Below are positions 57,014-64,000 of a stretch of DNA of 64,000 bases, piece by piece. Numbering within the stretch: position 1 is the stretch's first letter; each line of letters starts with the position of its first letter. A model generated the notes under the pieces. It was not told the DNA's origin. It did not search any database and was given only the letters and a program-made list of their open reading frames with translations. The translations under genes and the position numbers were made by a program. Origin of the DNA: Yersinia alsatica (GTDB lineage Bacteria > Pseudomonadota > Gammaproteobacteria > Enterobacterales > Enterobacteriaceae); assembly GCF_902170305.1 (NCBI RefSeq), contig NZ_CABHWW010000008.1, positions 124,001 to 188,000 of the forward strand. The letters run 5' to 3'.

Positions 57014-57699
57014 TATATAACCCTTAAGCCAGCAACTTGTTTGATGATCAAGAAAAGCTACTTCGCAAACATCCATTTTCATTGTTGAATTATGATGAAA
57101 TGAAGTCCTTTGAATGTATTACAGCATGTTACATAGGATAGTTGAAAGAAAATACTATTGTCGAATTATTATAGAATATTGTTATTCCAGCGATTAATAG
57201 AGGTGAAAATGTGATATGGGCGTTATTCTGGATGCAACTAAGATTATTCTTAGTGGAAAATTCTTCAAAAAAGCGAAAAATAAAGACTAAATATTTTTAC
57301 TAAGGCAATGCTGCGATACAGTATCCTGTGAAAAGACCGCACGATTTGGTTTTTGGGTTGTTTTATGGAATTCTCTGCTACTTAGAATTTTGAATATCTA
57401 AAAGATTCTTTATATTTGGAGTCTGTAAAAAAACACCATTACTGGCTGAGTTAATTATCACTTCCGTTATAATAAAAAAATAAAACCGTACAAAATTAGA
57501 CACTGCCGACAAAATTGATCCAAGCCAGAGGTTAAAACATTTTTCACCCTTAACCTTATATTTTATATGTGTATTTTATATCTCTTTTTTCAGTCATCTT
57601 TCTTATTTATTGGTGAAGTAAATAGACCCCATTAAAAAATCACAGAGTCTATTTTCTTAAATGAGCTTAGCTCGCATAAGATGAGAAGTCGCACACAAC
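57014..57699. other. Upstream region of hmsHFRS
   Basis: About 690 bases, very AT-rich, with the leftward hms promoter region near 57014-57200 and the 3' end of the M24 gene on the right. A small GTG-started frame of 30 codons at 57211 (plus strand) has a good ribosome binding site but no other support. Arms AAATAGAC and GTCTATTT at 57620-57654 form a weak stem about 45 bases past the M24 stop. Confidence 0.4.
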
Positions 57700-58938
57700 T
57701 TAATTGAAATGCAGCAGATCGCGGTCTAGTTTACTCAAAAACTCAAAACCGTTATCGGTAATGAGTATCATATCTTCCAACATAATCGAGCCAATCCCGA
57801 TACCATAATAAGGTGTCTCTAGGCTGAGTACCATTCCGGGACAAAAGGTTTCCGTTGCCAATGTGCTGACGAACGGAGCCTCTTCCAGCCCCAGAAATAC
57901 ACCATCGCCATGCCCAAGATGGCCGCGATTATAATGAGGCAAACCAGACTTTTTAATGACGTCCATAGTGGCATCAAAGACATCTTTCAATTTCACGCCA
58001 GGAGCGACCATCGATAGCATATGCTCATGCCCGGTCCTGATAGTGTCGTATATCTGCTGTGTTAGCGTGTCTGGCTCACCCAGCACAAATGTCCGAGCAA
58101 GATCAGCGCCATAACCTGCAACATCCACCCCGCAATCAAACTTAATTAAATCGCCAAACTTTGCCGGCGTTTCATCAGCAAACATTTTAGGTGAGAAATT
58201 ATCACCGATAGAAATAAGATTAAAACGAGCAAAATTCGTCGCCGGATGACTCATCACTGCAGCTTTAAATGCGGCGGTCAATTCTGCGGCGGTGCAACCT
58301 ACACGGATATGCTTAATCGCGCTGGCAATACCATATTCAGTGATTTCAGCACTCTTACGTAAGTGTTTAATTTCCCAGGAGCTTTTAATCATTCTTATTT
58401 CATTAAACAGTGGCGTAGAATCAACGAGCTTTAGCCCCGGAGCCACTTGGTCTAAAACGCGTTTTCCCCCATTGGACATGACATGTAATTCAATCGCAAT
58501 TTTCTTATCCAATACGCCTGCATTATCTAGAGCCAATTTGACTAAATTAAAAACCGCCTCGACCGGTGGGCCAATAGGGCGCTCACTCTTTTTCTGATGA
58601 TTAAGTGGATTACGCGGATCATCAACATCAACCCAGACAGGGAAAGTTTTCAGCTCCATATTAGGCATATCGAAATGTGCGCTGGCAGCCTCAAATTCAT
58701 TCATGATGATTTGCGAAGGAATACTCGCATCGCGAAACATAATCGCGACAGCTGCACCGGTATGGCGGAATGTGTACATAAAAAAGCTAGCGAACCCGGT
58801 GAGATAATAGAAATTATCACAGACAGTGACCACCAGAGCATCCAGCCCTTCCCGCTCCATAACCGCGCGAGCTTTATGACCCACTGCATCTAAATGGGCA
58901 ATTTTTTCTTTATCCACTGAGTCTTTATTCACCAACAT
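57700..58938 (-). CDS. M24-family metallopeptidase (Xaa-Pro dipeptidase/creatinase fold)
   Basis: The 412-residue protein has the pita-bread fold of the M24 family. The N-terminal creatinase-like domain contains LDALVVTVCDNFYYLTGFAS. The catalytic domain keeps the five metal ligands: Asp in LIKFDCGVD, Asp in YGADLARTFVLG, His in RGHLGHGDGVFLG, Glu in VLSLETPYYG and Glu in IMLEDMILIT. It may be a Xaa-Pro aminopeptidase or dipeptidase, or an amidinohydrolase of the creatinase type. The sequence does not settle this. The start is uncertain: the ATG at 58938 has GGTGA upstream, while a TTG at 58962 extends the frame by eight codons. It is monocistronic. Confidence 0.82.
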   Translation of the reverse strand: MLVNKDSVDKEKIAHLDAVGHKARAVMEREGLDALVVTVCDNFYYLTGFASFFMYTFRHTGAAVAIMFRDASIPSQIIMNEFEAASAHFDMPNMELKTFPVWVDVDDPRNPLNHQKKSERPIGPPVEAVFNLVKLALDNAGVLDKKIAIELHVMSNGGKRVLDQVAPGLKLVDSTPLFNEIRMIKSSWEIKHLRKSAEITEYGIASAIKHIRVGCTAAELTAAFKAAVMSHPATNFARFNLISIGDNFSPKMFADETPAKFGDLIKFDCGVDVAGYGADLARTFVLGEPDTLTQQIYDTIRTGHEHMLSMVAPGVKLKDVFDATMDVIKKSGLPHYNRGHLGHGDGVFLGLEEAPFVSTLATETFCPGMVLSLETPYYGIGIGSIMLEDMILITDNGFEFLSKLDRDLLHFN

Positions 58939-58996
58939 GTTATTCACCAATATGCCCTGCAAGGCTTACTTTTCTGTAAGCTGAATCATATACCGG

Positions 58997-59758
58997 TTAT
59001 AGGCGAGATTCTAACGGGCAATCAAGGCAACTGCCGACACCGGGCAATTTGTTTCGTTGGCAACAAGTACGGCGTTCCATACCACCATTGCGTGGAATAA
59101 CAGTGCGATAGAGAGGATTGTCCCGCCCGTCAGGCAGGCTTGAGGTGAGAAATAGGTTTTCGATAATATCCTCATAGCCATCAATAGCCCCCAACTTAGT
59201 ACCGAACTCGCGCAAGTACCAAAACATCAAATAGCCAATGTTATTCCATATTAACCGGATGTTTGCTTTGGGTTGGCGCTCTATTCTTCGCATAACAGGA
59301 ATAATATGATGATCGAGCAATAAATAGAGCCGTTCCAGTAAAGAGGACGGTGATTTATCTAACCAATGATGTTGATAGTAGATAGCTTCAGGCCGCCCTG
59401 TGGTATGAAACTTGATTCGGACTCTTTCCGGGCGAGTATCTATTGCTGTAGGCAATGCCAGCAGCAGCAAAATCATAGGTGGAATTAGCATACCGAAATA
59501 CCACTGCCCCCACAGCGAGTGCAGAGCTTTATGATTCGGATTAAGTTCTGTGTCGCTGTAGTAGTGGCTTTCATACGTTTGCATCAATATTGGCAAACTA
59601 TTCGACCACTGCTCTAGCGATATGCTTTCTTTGGGAACATCAGTAGCATCGACATAAAATGATTCAGAAAAGTGGACGAATGTGCGAGCAAACAAACTGG
59701 CGACTTCATCAGAAATCGCCGTTGTTAAAGGGTAAATTGCTTCAGCTGCATTCGACAC
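58997..59758 (-). CDS. FhuF-type ferric siderophore reductase
   Basis: The 253-residue protein ends with NGGMERRTCCQRNKLPGVG then SCLDCPLESRL. The spacing C-C-x10-C-x2-C is the unusual [2Fe-2S] ligand motif of FhuF, a cytoplasmic enzyme that reduces ferric hydroxamate siderophores. The rest resembles the FhuF/IucA-C-like fold only loosely, with RRTCC and HHWLDKSP as recognisable points. The start is a GTG at 59758 with GGAG eight bases upstream. A near-perfect Fur box lies 47-65 bases upstream. It stands alone, between the M24 gene and alaX. Confidence 0.8.
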   Translation of the reverse strand: MSNAAEAIYPLTTAISDEVASLFARTFVHFSESFYVDATDVPKESISLEQWSNSLPILMQTYESHYYSDTELNPNHKALHSLWGQWYFGMLIPPMILLLLALPTAIDTRPERVRIKFHTTGRPEAIYYQHHWLDKSPSSLLERLYLLLDHHIIPVMRRIERQPKANIRLIWNNIGYLMFWYLREFGTKLGAIDGYEDIIENLFLTSSLPDGRDNPLYRTVIPRNGGMERRTCCQRNKLPGVGSCLDCPLESRL

Positions 59759-59804
59759 AATCCATACTCCACGAATCTATATGGATTATATTATTACACT
59801 CAGT

Positions 59805-59823
59805 GATAATGATTATCAATGAG
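59805..59823. promoter_or_regulatory. Fur box of the FhuF-type reductase gene
   Basis: GATAATGATTATCAATGAG matches the consensus GATAATGATAATCATTATC at about 14 of 19 positions, with the first nine identical. Confidence 0.8.
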
Positions 59824-59908
59824 GTTAGTTAATAATTCTCAACAGTATTAAAGGGTAGAGTTATGATTCCAATAATAGGCAATCGCCATATCAACATATG
59901 GCTATATA

Positions 59909-60541
59909 TTAATCAATCGCATAATTGACTGACATAACTCCCTTTTTCTCAGAAATAGACAGCACGGTAACTTTACCTAACACTTGCAATGAGCTGACAT
60001 GAGTGCCGCCGCAAGCATAAGCCGGCAACTCGCCAAAACCGACCGCACGAAAATCTCCCTGTACTGAAATTTTTCTTGGCAAATCCTGGCGAGTAAATTC
60101 ATCTAAAGCTAACTGAATAGCATTAATATCAATGGGCTGCAGAGCTTCGGCTCGCTTAAACGACACCCGCCCTTCTCCCGGCCAATGATGCGCTTTCACC
60201 GGTAGCCAGCCATAGGTTTCGCCAATATTGCCAATCAGATGCCCTGCTGAATGCATCCGCGTATTTAGGAAACGGCGCTCACTGTCGACACGGGCCTGAT
60301 GACATCCCAATGCTATAGGCGTTTCCAGATAATGGATTAATTGCTCTTGCTGCTGAACCACACGAATGACCCGACTATCCCCTATGTAGCCGGTATCTGA
60401 TGGCTGCCCACCACCTTGTGGATGAAAAATAGTTGCTGACAATATGACGGCAAACTGCCCACCATCAGGTGTACAGCTCAAAACATCAACCTGCGTAGCC
60501 AGCATATCGTTCTCAAAAAATAGACGGGTTGTCATACTCAT
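59909..60541 (-). CDS. Alanyl-tRNA editing protein (AlaX type)
   Basis: AlaX proteins hydrolyse Ser-tRNA(Ala) or Gly-tRNA(Ala) in trans. The 210-residue protein resembles the editing domain of alanyl-tRNA synthetase: FHPQGGGQPSDTGYIG (about residues 36-51) and the zinc ligands in RMHSAGHLIGN (H-x3-H, about residues 95-105) and YACGGTHVSSLQVL (C-x3-H, about residues 174-187). It is a free-standing medium-length form. It is divergent from a LysR regulator across 83 bases, so the regulator may control it. Confidence 0.86.
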   Translation of the reverse strand: MSMTTRLFFENDMLATQVDVLSCTPDGGQFAVILSATIFHPQGGGQPSDTGYIGDSRVIRVVQQQEQLIHYLETPIALGCHQARVDSERRFLNTRMHSAGHLIGNIGETYGWLPVKAHHWPGEGRVSFKRAEALQPIDINAIQLALDEFTRQDLPRKISVQGDFRAVGFGELPAYACGGTHVSSLQVLGKVTVLSISEKKGVMSVNYAID

Positions 60542-60624
60542 TATCCTTTTATCATTTCCATTATGATTATATTGATGTCAATCTAGTGTGATAATCCGTC
60601 ACATCTTCAAAGGACTATTGCGCT

Positions 60625-61557
60625 GTGAGCACAAATCTCCCGCTGTCTCTGCTCAGTGAAATGGCTATTTTTGTGAAAGTGGTCGAAACCGGCAGCTTTT
60701 CAGCTGTTGCTCGTCAACTCGGCGTTTCACCTTCAGCCATTAGCCGCAGTGTCAGCCGACTTGAGAAAGCACTGACAACCCGGTTACTGCAACGGACAAC
60801 TCGGAAATTGCGGCTGAGTGACAGTGGTGAAGAGGTCTTCACGCGCTGTAATGCGATGCTCAACGCCGCCAACTCGGTAATGGAAGTTAGTGGTCAGTAT
60901 AATCAAGAGCCAGAAGGCCTTATCCGCATCAGCGTGCCGAAGGCCGTGGGACGTTTTGTCATTCATCCTTATATACCTGAGTTTTTACGCCGCTACAGCA
61001 AGATAGATGTGCAGTTAATATTAGATGACCGCTACGTTGACTTAATTGATGAACATATAGATTTAGCGATTCGAATTACCAACCAGCCGCCGCCGGGGAT
61101 GGTTGGACGGCAATTAATGGATATTGAACATTTATTGTGCGCCACACCAGAATATCTCGCTACCTATGGAGCACCGCTACATCCCCACGATTTGGCCCAT
61201 CACAGCTGTATTTATCTGGGAGAAACACCGGGAGATGCACGCTGGAAATTCCGGCAAGGTAGCAAAGCGGTTACAGTGGCAGTGCAAGGCCGCTATGCAG
61301 CGAACCACACCGGGGTTAGGTTGGATGCGGTATTACAACATATTGGTATCGGCAGTTTGCCTTATTTTACCGCCAGAGCAGCGTTGCAGCAGGGGCTAAT
61401 CGTGCAGGTATTACCAGAGTGGCGATTTATCAGTTCATACAGTGGCGGTTTATGGCTTCTCTATCCACCGACGCGCTATTTACCCGCCAAATTGCGGGTG
61501 TTTATCGATTATATTGTCAGTTGTTTACGCAATGAACCCAACTTACCGCCTCGCTAG
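60625..61557 (+). CDS. LysR-family transcriptional regulator
   Basis: The 310-residue protein has the LysR winged helix at the N-terminus (MAIFVKVVETGSFSAVARQL, GVSPSAISRSVSRLEKALTT, LLQRTTRKLRLSDSGEEV) and an effector domain from about residue 95 (GLIRISVPKAVGRFVIHPYI). The start is a GTG at 60625 with AAAGGA ten bases upstream; an ATG at 60661 would remove 12 residues. It is divergent from alaX. The effector is unknown. Confidence 0.85.
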   Translation: MSTNLPLSLLSEMAIFVKVVETGSFSAVARQLGVSPSAISRSVSRLEKALTTRLLQRTTRKLRLSDSGEEVFTRCNAMLNAANSVMEVSGQYNQEPEGLIRISVPKAVGRFVIHPYIPEFLRRYSKIDVQLILDDRYVDLIDEHIDLAIRITNQPPPGMVGRQLMDIEHLLCATPEYLATYGAPLHPHDLAHHSCIYLGETPGDARWKFRQGSKAVTVAVQGRYAANHTGVRLDAVLQHIGIGSLPYFTARAALQQGLIVQVLPEWRFISSYSGGLWLLYPPTRYLPAKLRVFIDYIVSCLRNEPNLPPR

Positions 61558-61620
61558 CTAGAGGGTTATTTTATCGAGCGCTAAAAATCGCGAGGCAGCA
61601 AGTTATGGGCAACGCTATAA

Positions 61621-62490
61621 TTATGGTTTTTTCGCCAATAGCGTCGCAAAGCGCAGCTTTATTCGGTTGCCTTGAGCATCGGTCTTATGTAATTGACCAA
61701 CGTCTTCGTTGTATTTAATGATATCCCAGTCTTTATAATACTGACTCAGTTCACCTGATTTTAATGTGAAGGAGAAAGGCACGGTACAAGGGAAGTCATC
61801 GGTCGACATGGCGGAGATGATCAGGTTGTAGCCGCCGGGCAAAGTACACTCCTGCATATTATTGATAATATATGGAATTCTTTCCGGCTGTAGGAACATC
61901 AACACCACAGTCGAGAGAATAAAATCATAACGATTATCTAAACTCGCTTCATTGATGTTGTAAGTATTGGCAGTAATATTTTGCAGTTCTTCTTGTGCAA
62001 TAATCTGCTGTAAATTGCTGATGCTATCGCCATTTTTATCTACGGCGGTGACATCAAAACCTAATAAGTTCAGATACAGTGAATTACGCCCAGAACCACA
62101 GCCTAAATCCAGAGCTTTCCCCGGTTTAACGGTTTTCACTGCGGCAATCACTTCAGAATGTGTCGGCGTTAAATTGTATTTCTTATGGTAAAAATCTTCC
62201 GGAGTGCAATAAAAACTGAGTTGGCATTGCAGGTCATCTGAACAACCCGCAATACGATGCCAGACTTGCGGCTCAATAAACGGCGGTTGATGCTCACCAG
62301 AGAATGAATGCCTTTCCAAGGTATTGCCCGCCTCGTCAAGGATCAGAAAATCCATTTCGCCACTCAGAATGGTCAGTTTGGCCCAAGTTCCTGCTTTAGT
62401 ATTATGCTTTTCGCGAAACATCGCTGGCACGCCAGCACTGTTCCAGACAGGCAATTGTTTATAACAAAGTAGCTCTGATCTATTTTCCAT
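61621..62490 (-). CDS. tehB: TehB-type SAM-dependent methyltransferase
   Basis: The 289-residue protein has two parts, as in Haemophilus TehB. The N-terminal DUF1971 (TehB/YeaR-like) beta domain covers about residues 5-85 ([34 protein letters not shown]). The C-terminal methyltransferase has [20 protein letters not shown] (SAM site), [12 protein letters not shown] and [12 protein letters not shown]. Related enzymes confer tellurite tolerance by methylating the oxyanion. The ATG at 62490 follows AGGAATATCAGC; an upstream GTG at 62505 overlaps that site. No tehA is seen in the window. Confidence 0.87.
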   Translation of the reverse strand: MENRSELLCYKQLPVWNSAGVPAMFREKHNTKAGTWAKLTILSGEMDFLILDEAGNTLERHSFSGEHQPPFIEPQVWHRIAGCSDDLQCQLSFYCTPEDFYHKKYNLTPTHSEVIAAVKTVKPGKALDLGCGSGRNSLYLNLLGFDVTAVDKNGDSISNLQQIIAQEELQNITANTYNINEASLDNRYDFILSTVVLMFLQPERIPYIINNMQECTLPGGYNLIISAMSTDDFPCTVPFSFTLKSGELSQYYKDWDIIKYNEDVGQLHKTDAQGNRIKLRFATLLAKKP

Positions 62491-62659
62491 GCTGATATTC
62501 CTCACATAACTTAAAGATGCATTTAATATGCAACATATAATACAGCATTAATGTGACCAAATGAAGTGGCGAAGTCCCACAAACAAGCAAGGCGCTATGG
62601 CATTGCGTATTTTACCATCACCACTGCTAGCGGCTAATAATCAACCGACTGGCACTATG

Positions 62660-62977
62660 CTACTGAGATGTTTTCGGTTTCGCCGTTTTTAAACTTTCAA
62701 TGTGATCGGCCAACTTTTGAATATCATCGTCAGTCAGATGAGCTTTAGCTTTGTTACCTCGGCCAACAATTTTACCATCGCGTCGAGCAGTCAGCCCGTC
62801 AACAATTTCATCGTGAGACAGTGATATCAAGGGCGGTGCTTTATCCAAACCTTTGCGGTCAGCCATACGCCCGTGGCAGCTTGAGCAAGTCTGTTTGTAG
62901 ATATGTTCGCCGTCAGTTGTGGCCTGAGTGGTTGCGCTGAACATCACCGCACTCATAGCCACCAGCAATACTTTCAT
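62660..62977 (-). CDS. Small periplasmic c-type cytochrome
   Basis: The 105-residue precursor has a signal peptide (MKVLLVAMSAVMFSATTQAT) and one haem motif CSSCH (about residues 31-35). The rest is a class I cytochrome fold (APPLISLSHDEIVDGLTARR, HLTDDDIQKLADHIESL), but no Met occupies the usual distal position; GRGNKAKAHL is there instead. The ATG at 62977 overlaps the stop of the TlpA-like gene by one base (TAATG), so the two are translated together. It is the last gene of the operon. Its role is unknown; passing electrons for metal reduction is suggested by context only. Confidence 0.83.
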   Translation of the reverse strand: MKVLLVAMSAVMFSATTQATTDGEHIYKQTCSSCHGRMADRKGLDKAPPLISLSHDEIVDGLTARRDGKIVGRGNKAKAHLTDDDIQKLADHIESLKTAKPKTSQ

Positions 62978-63474
62978 TACGCCCCCGCGGCCCATTGTTG
63001 GAACAACGTCGCGAGATCTTTTTCATTACGCGCACCTTGATGCAATTGCGTTACCTTGCCATTACGGTCAATCATAAACGAGGTTGGTGTACCAATGACT
63101 TGATAGCGCTCCTGCGTGATACCCAATTGATCCCGAATCACGGGATAACTGATATTACGCTGGGCTAATACCGGATTAATATCCACCTGTTCAGGATCAG
63201 TATTAATGGCAACCACCACGATATCATTTTGGTATTCCTGACTCAGCTTATCTAAAGCTGCCATCTCAGCCAGACAACCACCACAGCTTGCTGACCAGAA
63301 ATTGAGATATACCTGCTTGCCTTTCCATTTATCGAGTGCAACCGGTTTACCTTGCAGGTCATAAGCCGCCAATTGAGGGGCAACCTCACCCACGGCGACT
63401 TCCTCTTGTTTACAGGCACTGAGTAACAACAGTAAGCCGCACAACCCGGCTACTTTTAATCGATTACGCCACAT
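62977..63474 (-). CDS. TlpA-like thioredoxin-fold lipoprotein
   Basis: The 165-residue precursor has a lipoprotein signal (LKVAGLCGLLLLLSAC, lipid on the Cys) and a periplasmic thioredoxin domain. The active site is SASCGGCLAEM (C-x-x-C), and the cis-Pro loop is QVIGTPTSFMIDRNG. Such proteins reduce disulfides or apo-cytochromes outside the cytoplasm. The ATG at 63474 has GAAGAGAG upstream and lies inside the end of the ABC ATPase gene (11-base overlap); an ATG at 63492 lacks a ribosome binding site. It forms an operon with the ATPase and the small cytochrome. Confidence 0.85.
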   Translation of the reverse strand: MWRNRLKVAGLCGLLLLLSACKQEEVAVGEVAPQLAAYDLQGKPVALDKWKGKQVYLNFWSASCGGCLAEMAALDKLSQEYQNDIVVVAINTDPEQVDINPVLAQRNISYPVIRDQLGITQERYQVIGTPTSFMIDRNGKVTQLHQGARNEKDLATLFQQWAAGA

Positions 63475-64000
63475 GATGACGACTCTCTTCATTAAGATAT
63501 TTACCGTGCTGAAGCCGAATTATCCGGTCAGCAACACAGCCTAAATCTGGATTGTGGGTAACCATAACAATCGTTCTGCCCTGACGGTGAATGTGGTTTA
63601 GCAAGTCCAAAACCCGCTGTTCATTCTCTTCATCAAGATTACCCGTAGGTTCATCAGCAAATATGATGGGAGGTTGATTGACCAGAGCCCGAGCAATACA
63701 GACTCGTTGCTGCTCACCACCGGAAAGCTGGCTGGGTAAATGGCCCATACGGGGTGTCATCCCAACTTGTTCTAATACCTGCCGAGCGGCATCTTCATCC
63801 ACCACACTGTGGTAATGCTGCGCCAGCATGATATTTTCTAGTGCGGTTAGATAAGGAATAAGGTGGAATTGTTGAAAAACCAAGCCTATCTTGTCCGCCC
63901 TAAACTTTCTGCGGCCTTCTTCATCCAGACCCGCAGCATCAATGCCATCAAGCAGCACTTGCCCCTCACTGACCGTGTCCAGACAGGTCAGGATGTTCAT
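63464..64000 (-). CDS. MacB/LolD-type ABC transporter ATPase (partial, 5' end outside window)
   Basis: The 178 visible residues are the C-terminal three quarters of an ABC ATPase. The Walker A is outside the window. IGLVFQQFHLIPYLTALENI (Q-loop), LPSQLSGGEQQRVCIARALV (signature), PPIIFADEPTGNLDEENEQR (Walker B and D-loop) and VMVTHNPDLGCVADRIIRLQ (H-loop) place it in the MacB/LolD/FtsE-like group. An in-frame ATG at 64000 is internal, because it corresponds to the residue after the P-loop helix (LMNIL in relatives). It precedes and overlaps the TlpA-like gene. ATPases of this type with FtsX-like permeases, a thioredoxin and a cytochrome occur behind FTR1/P19 iron uptake genes. Confidence 0.87.
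   Translation of the reverse strand: MNILTCLDTVSEGQVLLDGIDAAGLDEEGRRKFRADKIGLVFQQFHLIPYLTALENIMLAQHYHSVVDEDAARQVLEQVGMTPRMGHLPSQLSGGEQQRVCIARALVNQPPIIFADEPTGNLDEENEQRVLDLLNHIHRQGRTIVMVTHNPDLGCVADRIIRLQHGKYLNEESRHHVA

Overview
The window looks like a chromosomal segment of a Yersinia species. Supporting points are the hmsHFRS biofilm operon, a degenerate ERIC/Yersinia-palindrome element (44383-44503), a Zur-box zinT, and protein matches to Enterobacterales families throughout (AgaR, AstCADBE, NarX, Cbl, ChaA, PhoH, ActS/YgeR). The aga cluster together with hutFGI makes a Y. enterocolitica-group species more likely than Y. pestis. That species-level guess comes from remembered gene content, not from any search. 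No tRNA, rRNA, CRISPR array, prophage or intact insertion sequence was seen.

Layout. Positions 1-3000 hold the tail of a LysR regulator, a convergent MFS transporter and a YdiL-like small DNA-binding protein. Positions 3.1-13.7 kb are an N-acetylgalactosamine/galactosamine catabolic regulon: divergent repressor agaR, kbaZ-agaVWEFA, agaS-kbaY, then an exported GH36-type glycosidase. Seven AgaR-box-like sequences lie in the two promoter regions. Positions 13.7-16.5 kb hold a LysR regulator divergent from a flavodoxin-fold quinone reductase, an exported tandem-ABM-domain protein and a short-chain dehydrogenase gene wrecked by an internal deletion. Then follow actS (LysM/M23 lipoprotein), an RpiB/LacAB-type isomerase, zinT and a ribose-type ABC importer (19.2-22.9 kb) with intercistronic hairpins.

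Positions 23.4-36.8 kb are devoted to amino-acid nitrogen scavenging: hutFD / hutC / hutIG (five-step histidine pathway, two HutC operators; hutH and hutU are not in the window), a general porin, and astCADBE (arginine succinyltransferase pathway) with a sigma-54-type promoter, an ArgR-like palindrome and a distant NtrC-like site. A YdcR-type MocR regulator follows. Then come a bd-type (CioAB-like) quinol oxidase with a DUF2474 small subunit too short for routine ORF calling, a NarX sensor without an adjacent narL, Cbl, a DHA1-type MFS transporter, a Fur-box siderophore-interacting protein, ChaA and PhoH.

Positions 49-57 kb hold a small repeat-containing ORF of uncertain status, a GNAT acetyltransferase and hmsHFRS (poly-N-acetylglucosamine export and synthesis). 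Positions 57.7-64 kb hold an M24 peptidase, a Fur-box FhuF-type reductase, an AlaX editing protein divergent from a LysR regulator, a TehB-type methyltransferase, and the tail of an operon (ABC ATPase, TlpA-like lipoprotein, small cytochrome c) that resembles the distal part of FTR1/P19-type iron uptake loci.

Most of the window is well-conserved core or accessory metabolism. I see no convincing wholly new system. The best second-look items are the broken SDR beside the exported tandem ABM protein, the exported GH36 enzyme next to the aga regulon, the orphan NarX lacking the usual cysteine cluster, the cytochrome/thioredoxin/ABC tail at 63 kb, and several strong intercistronic hairpins.
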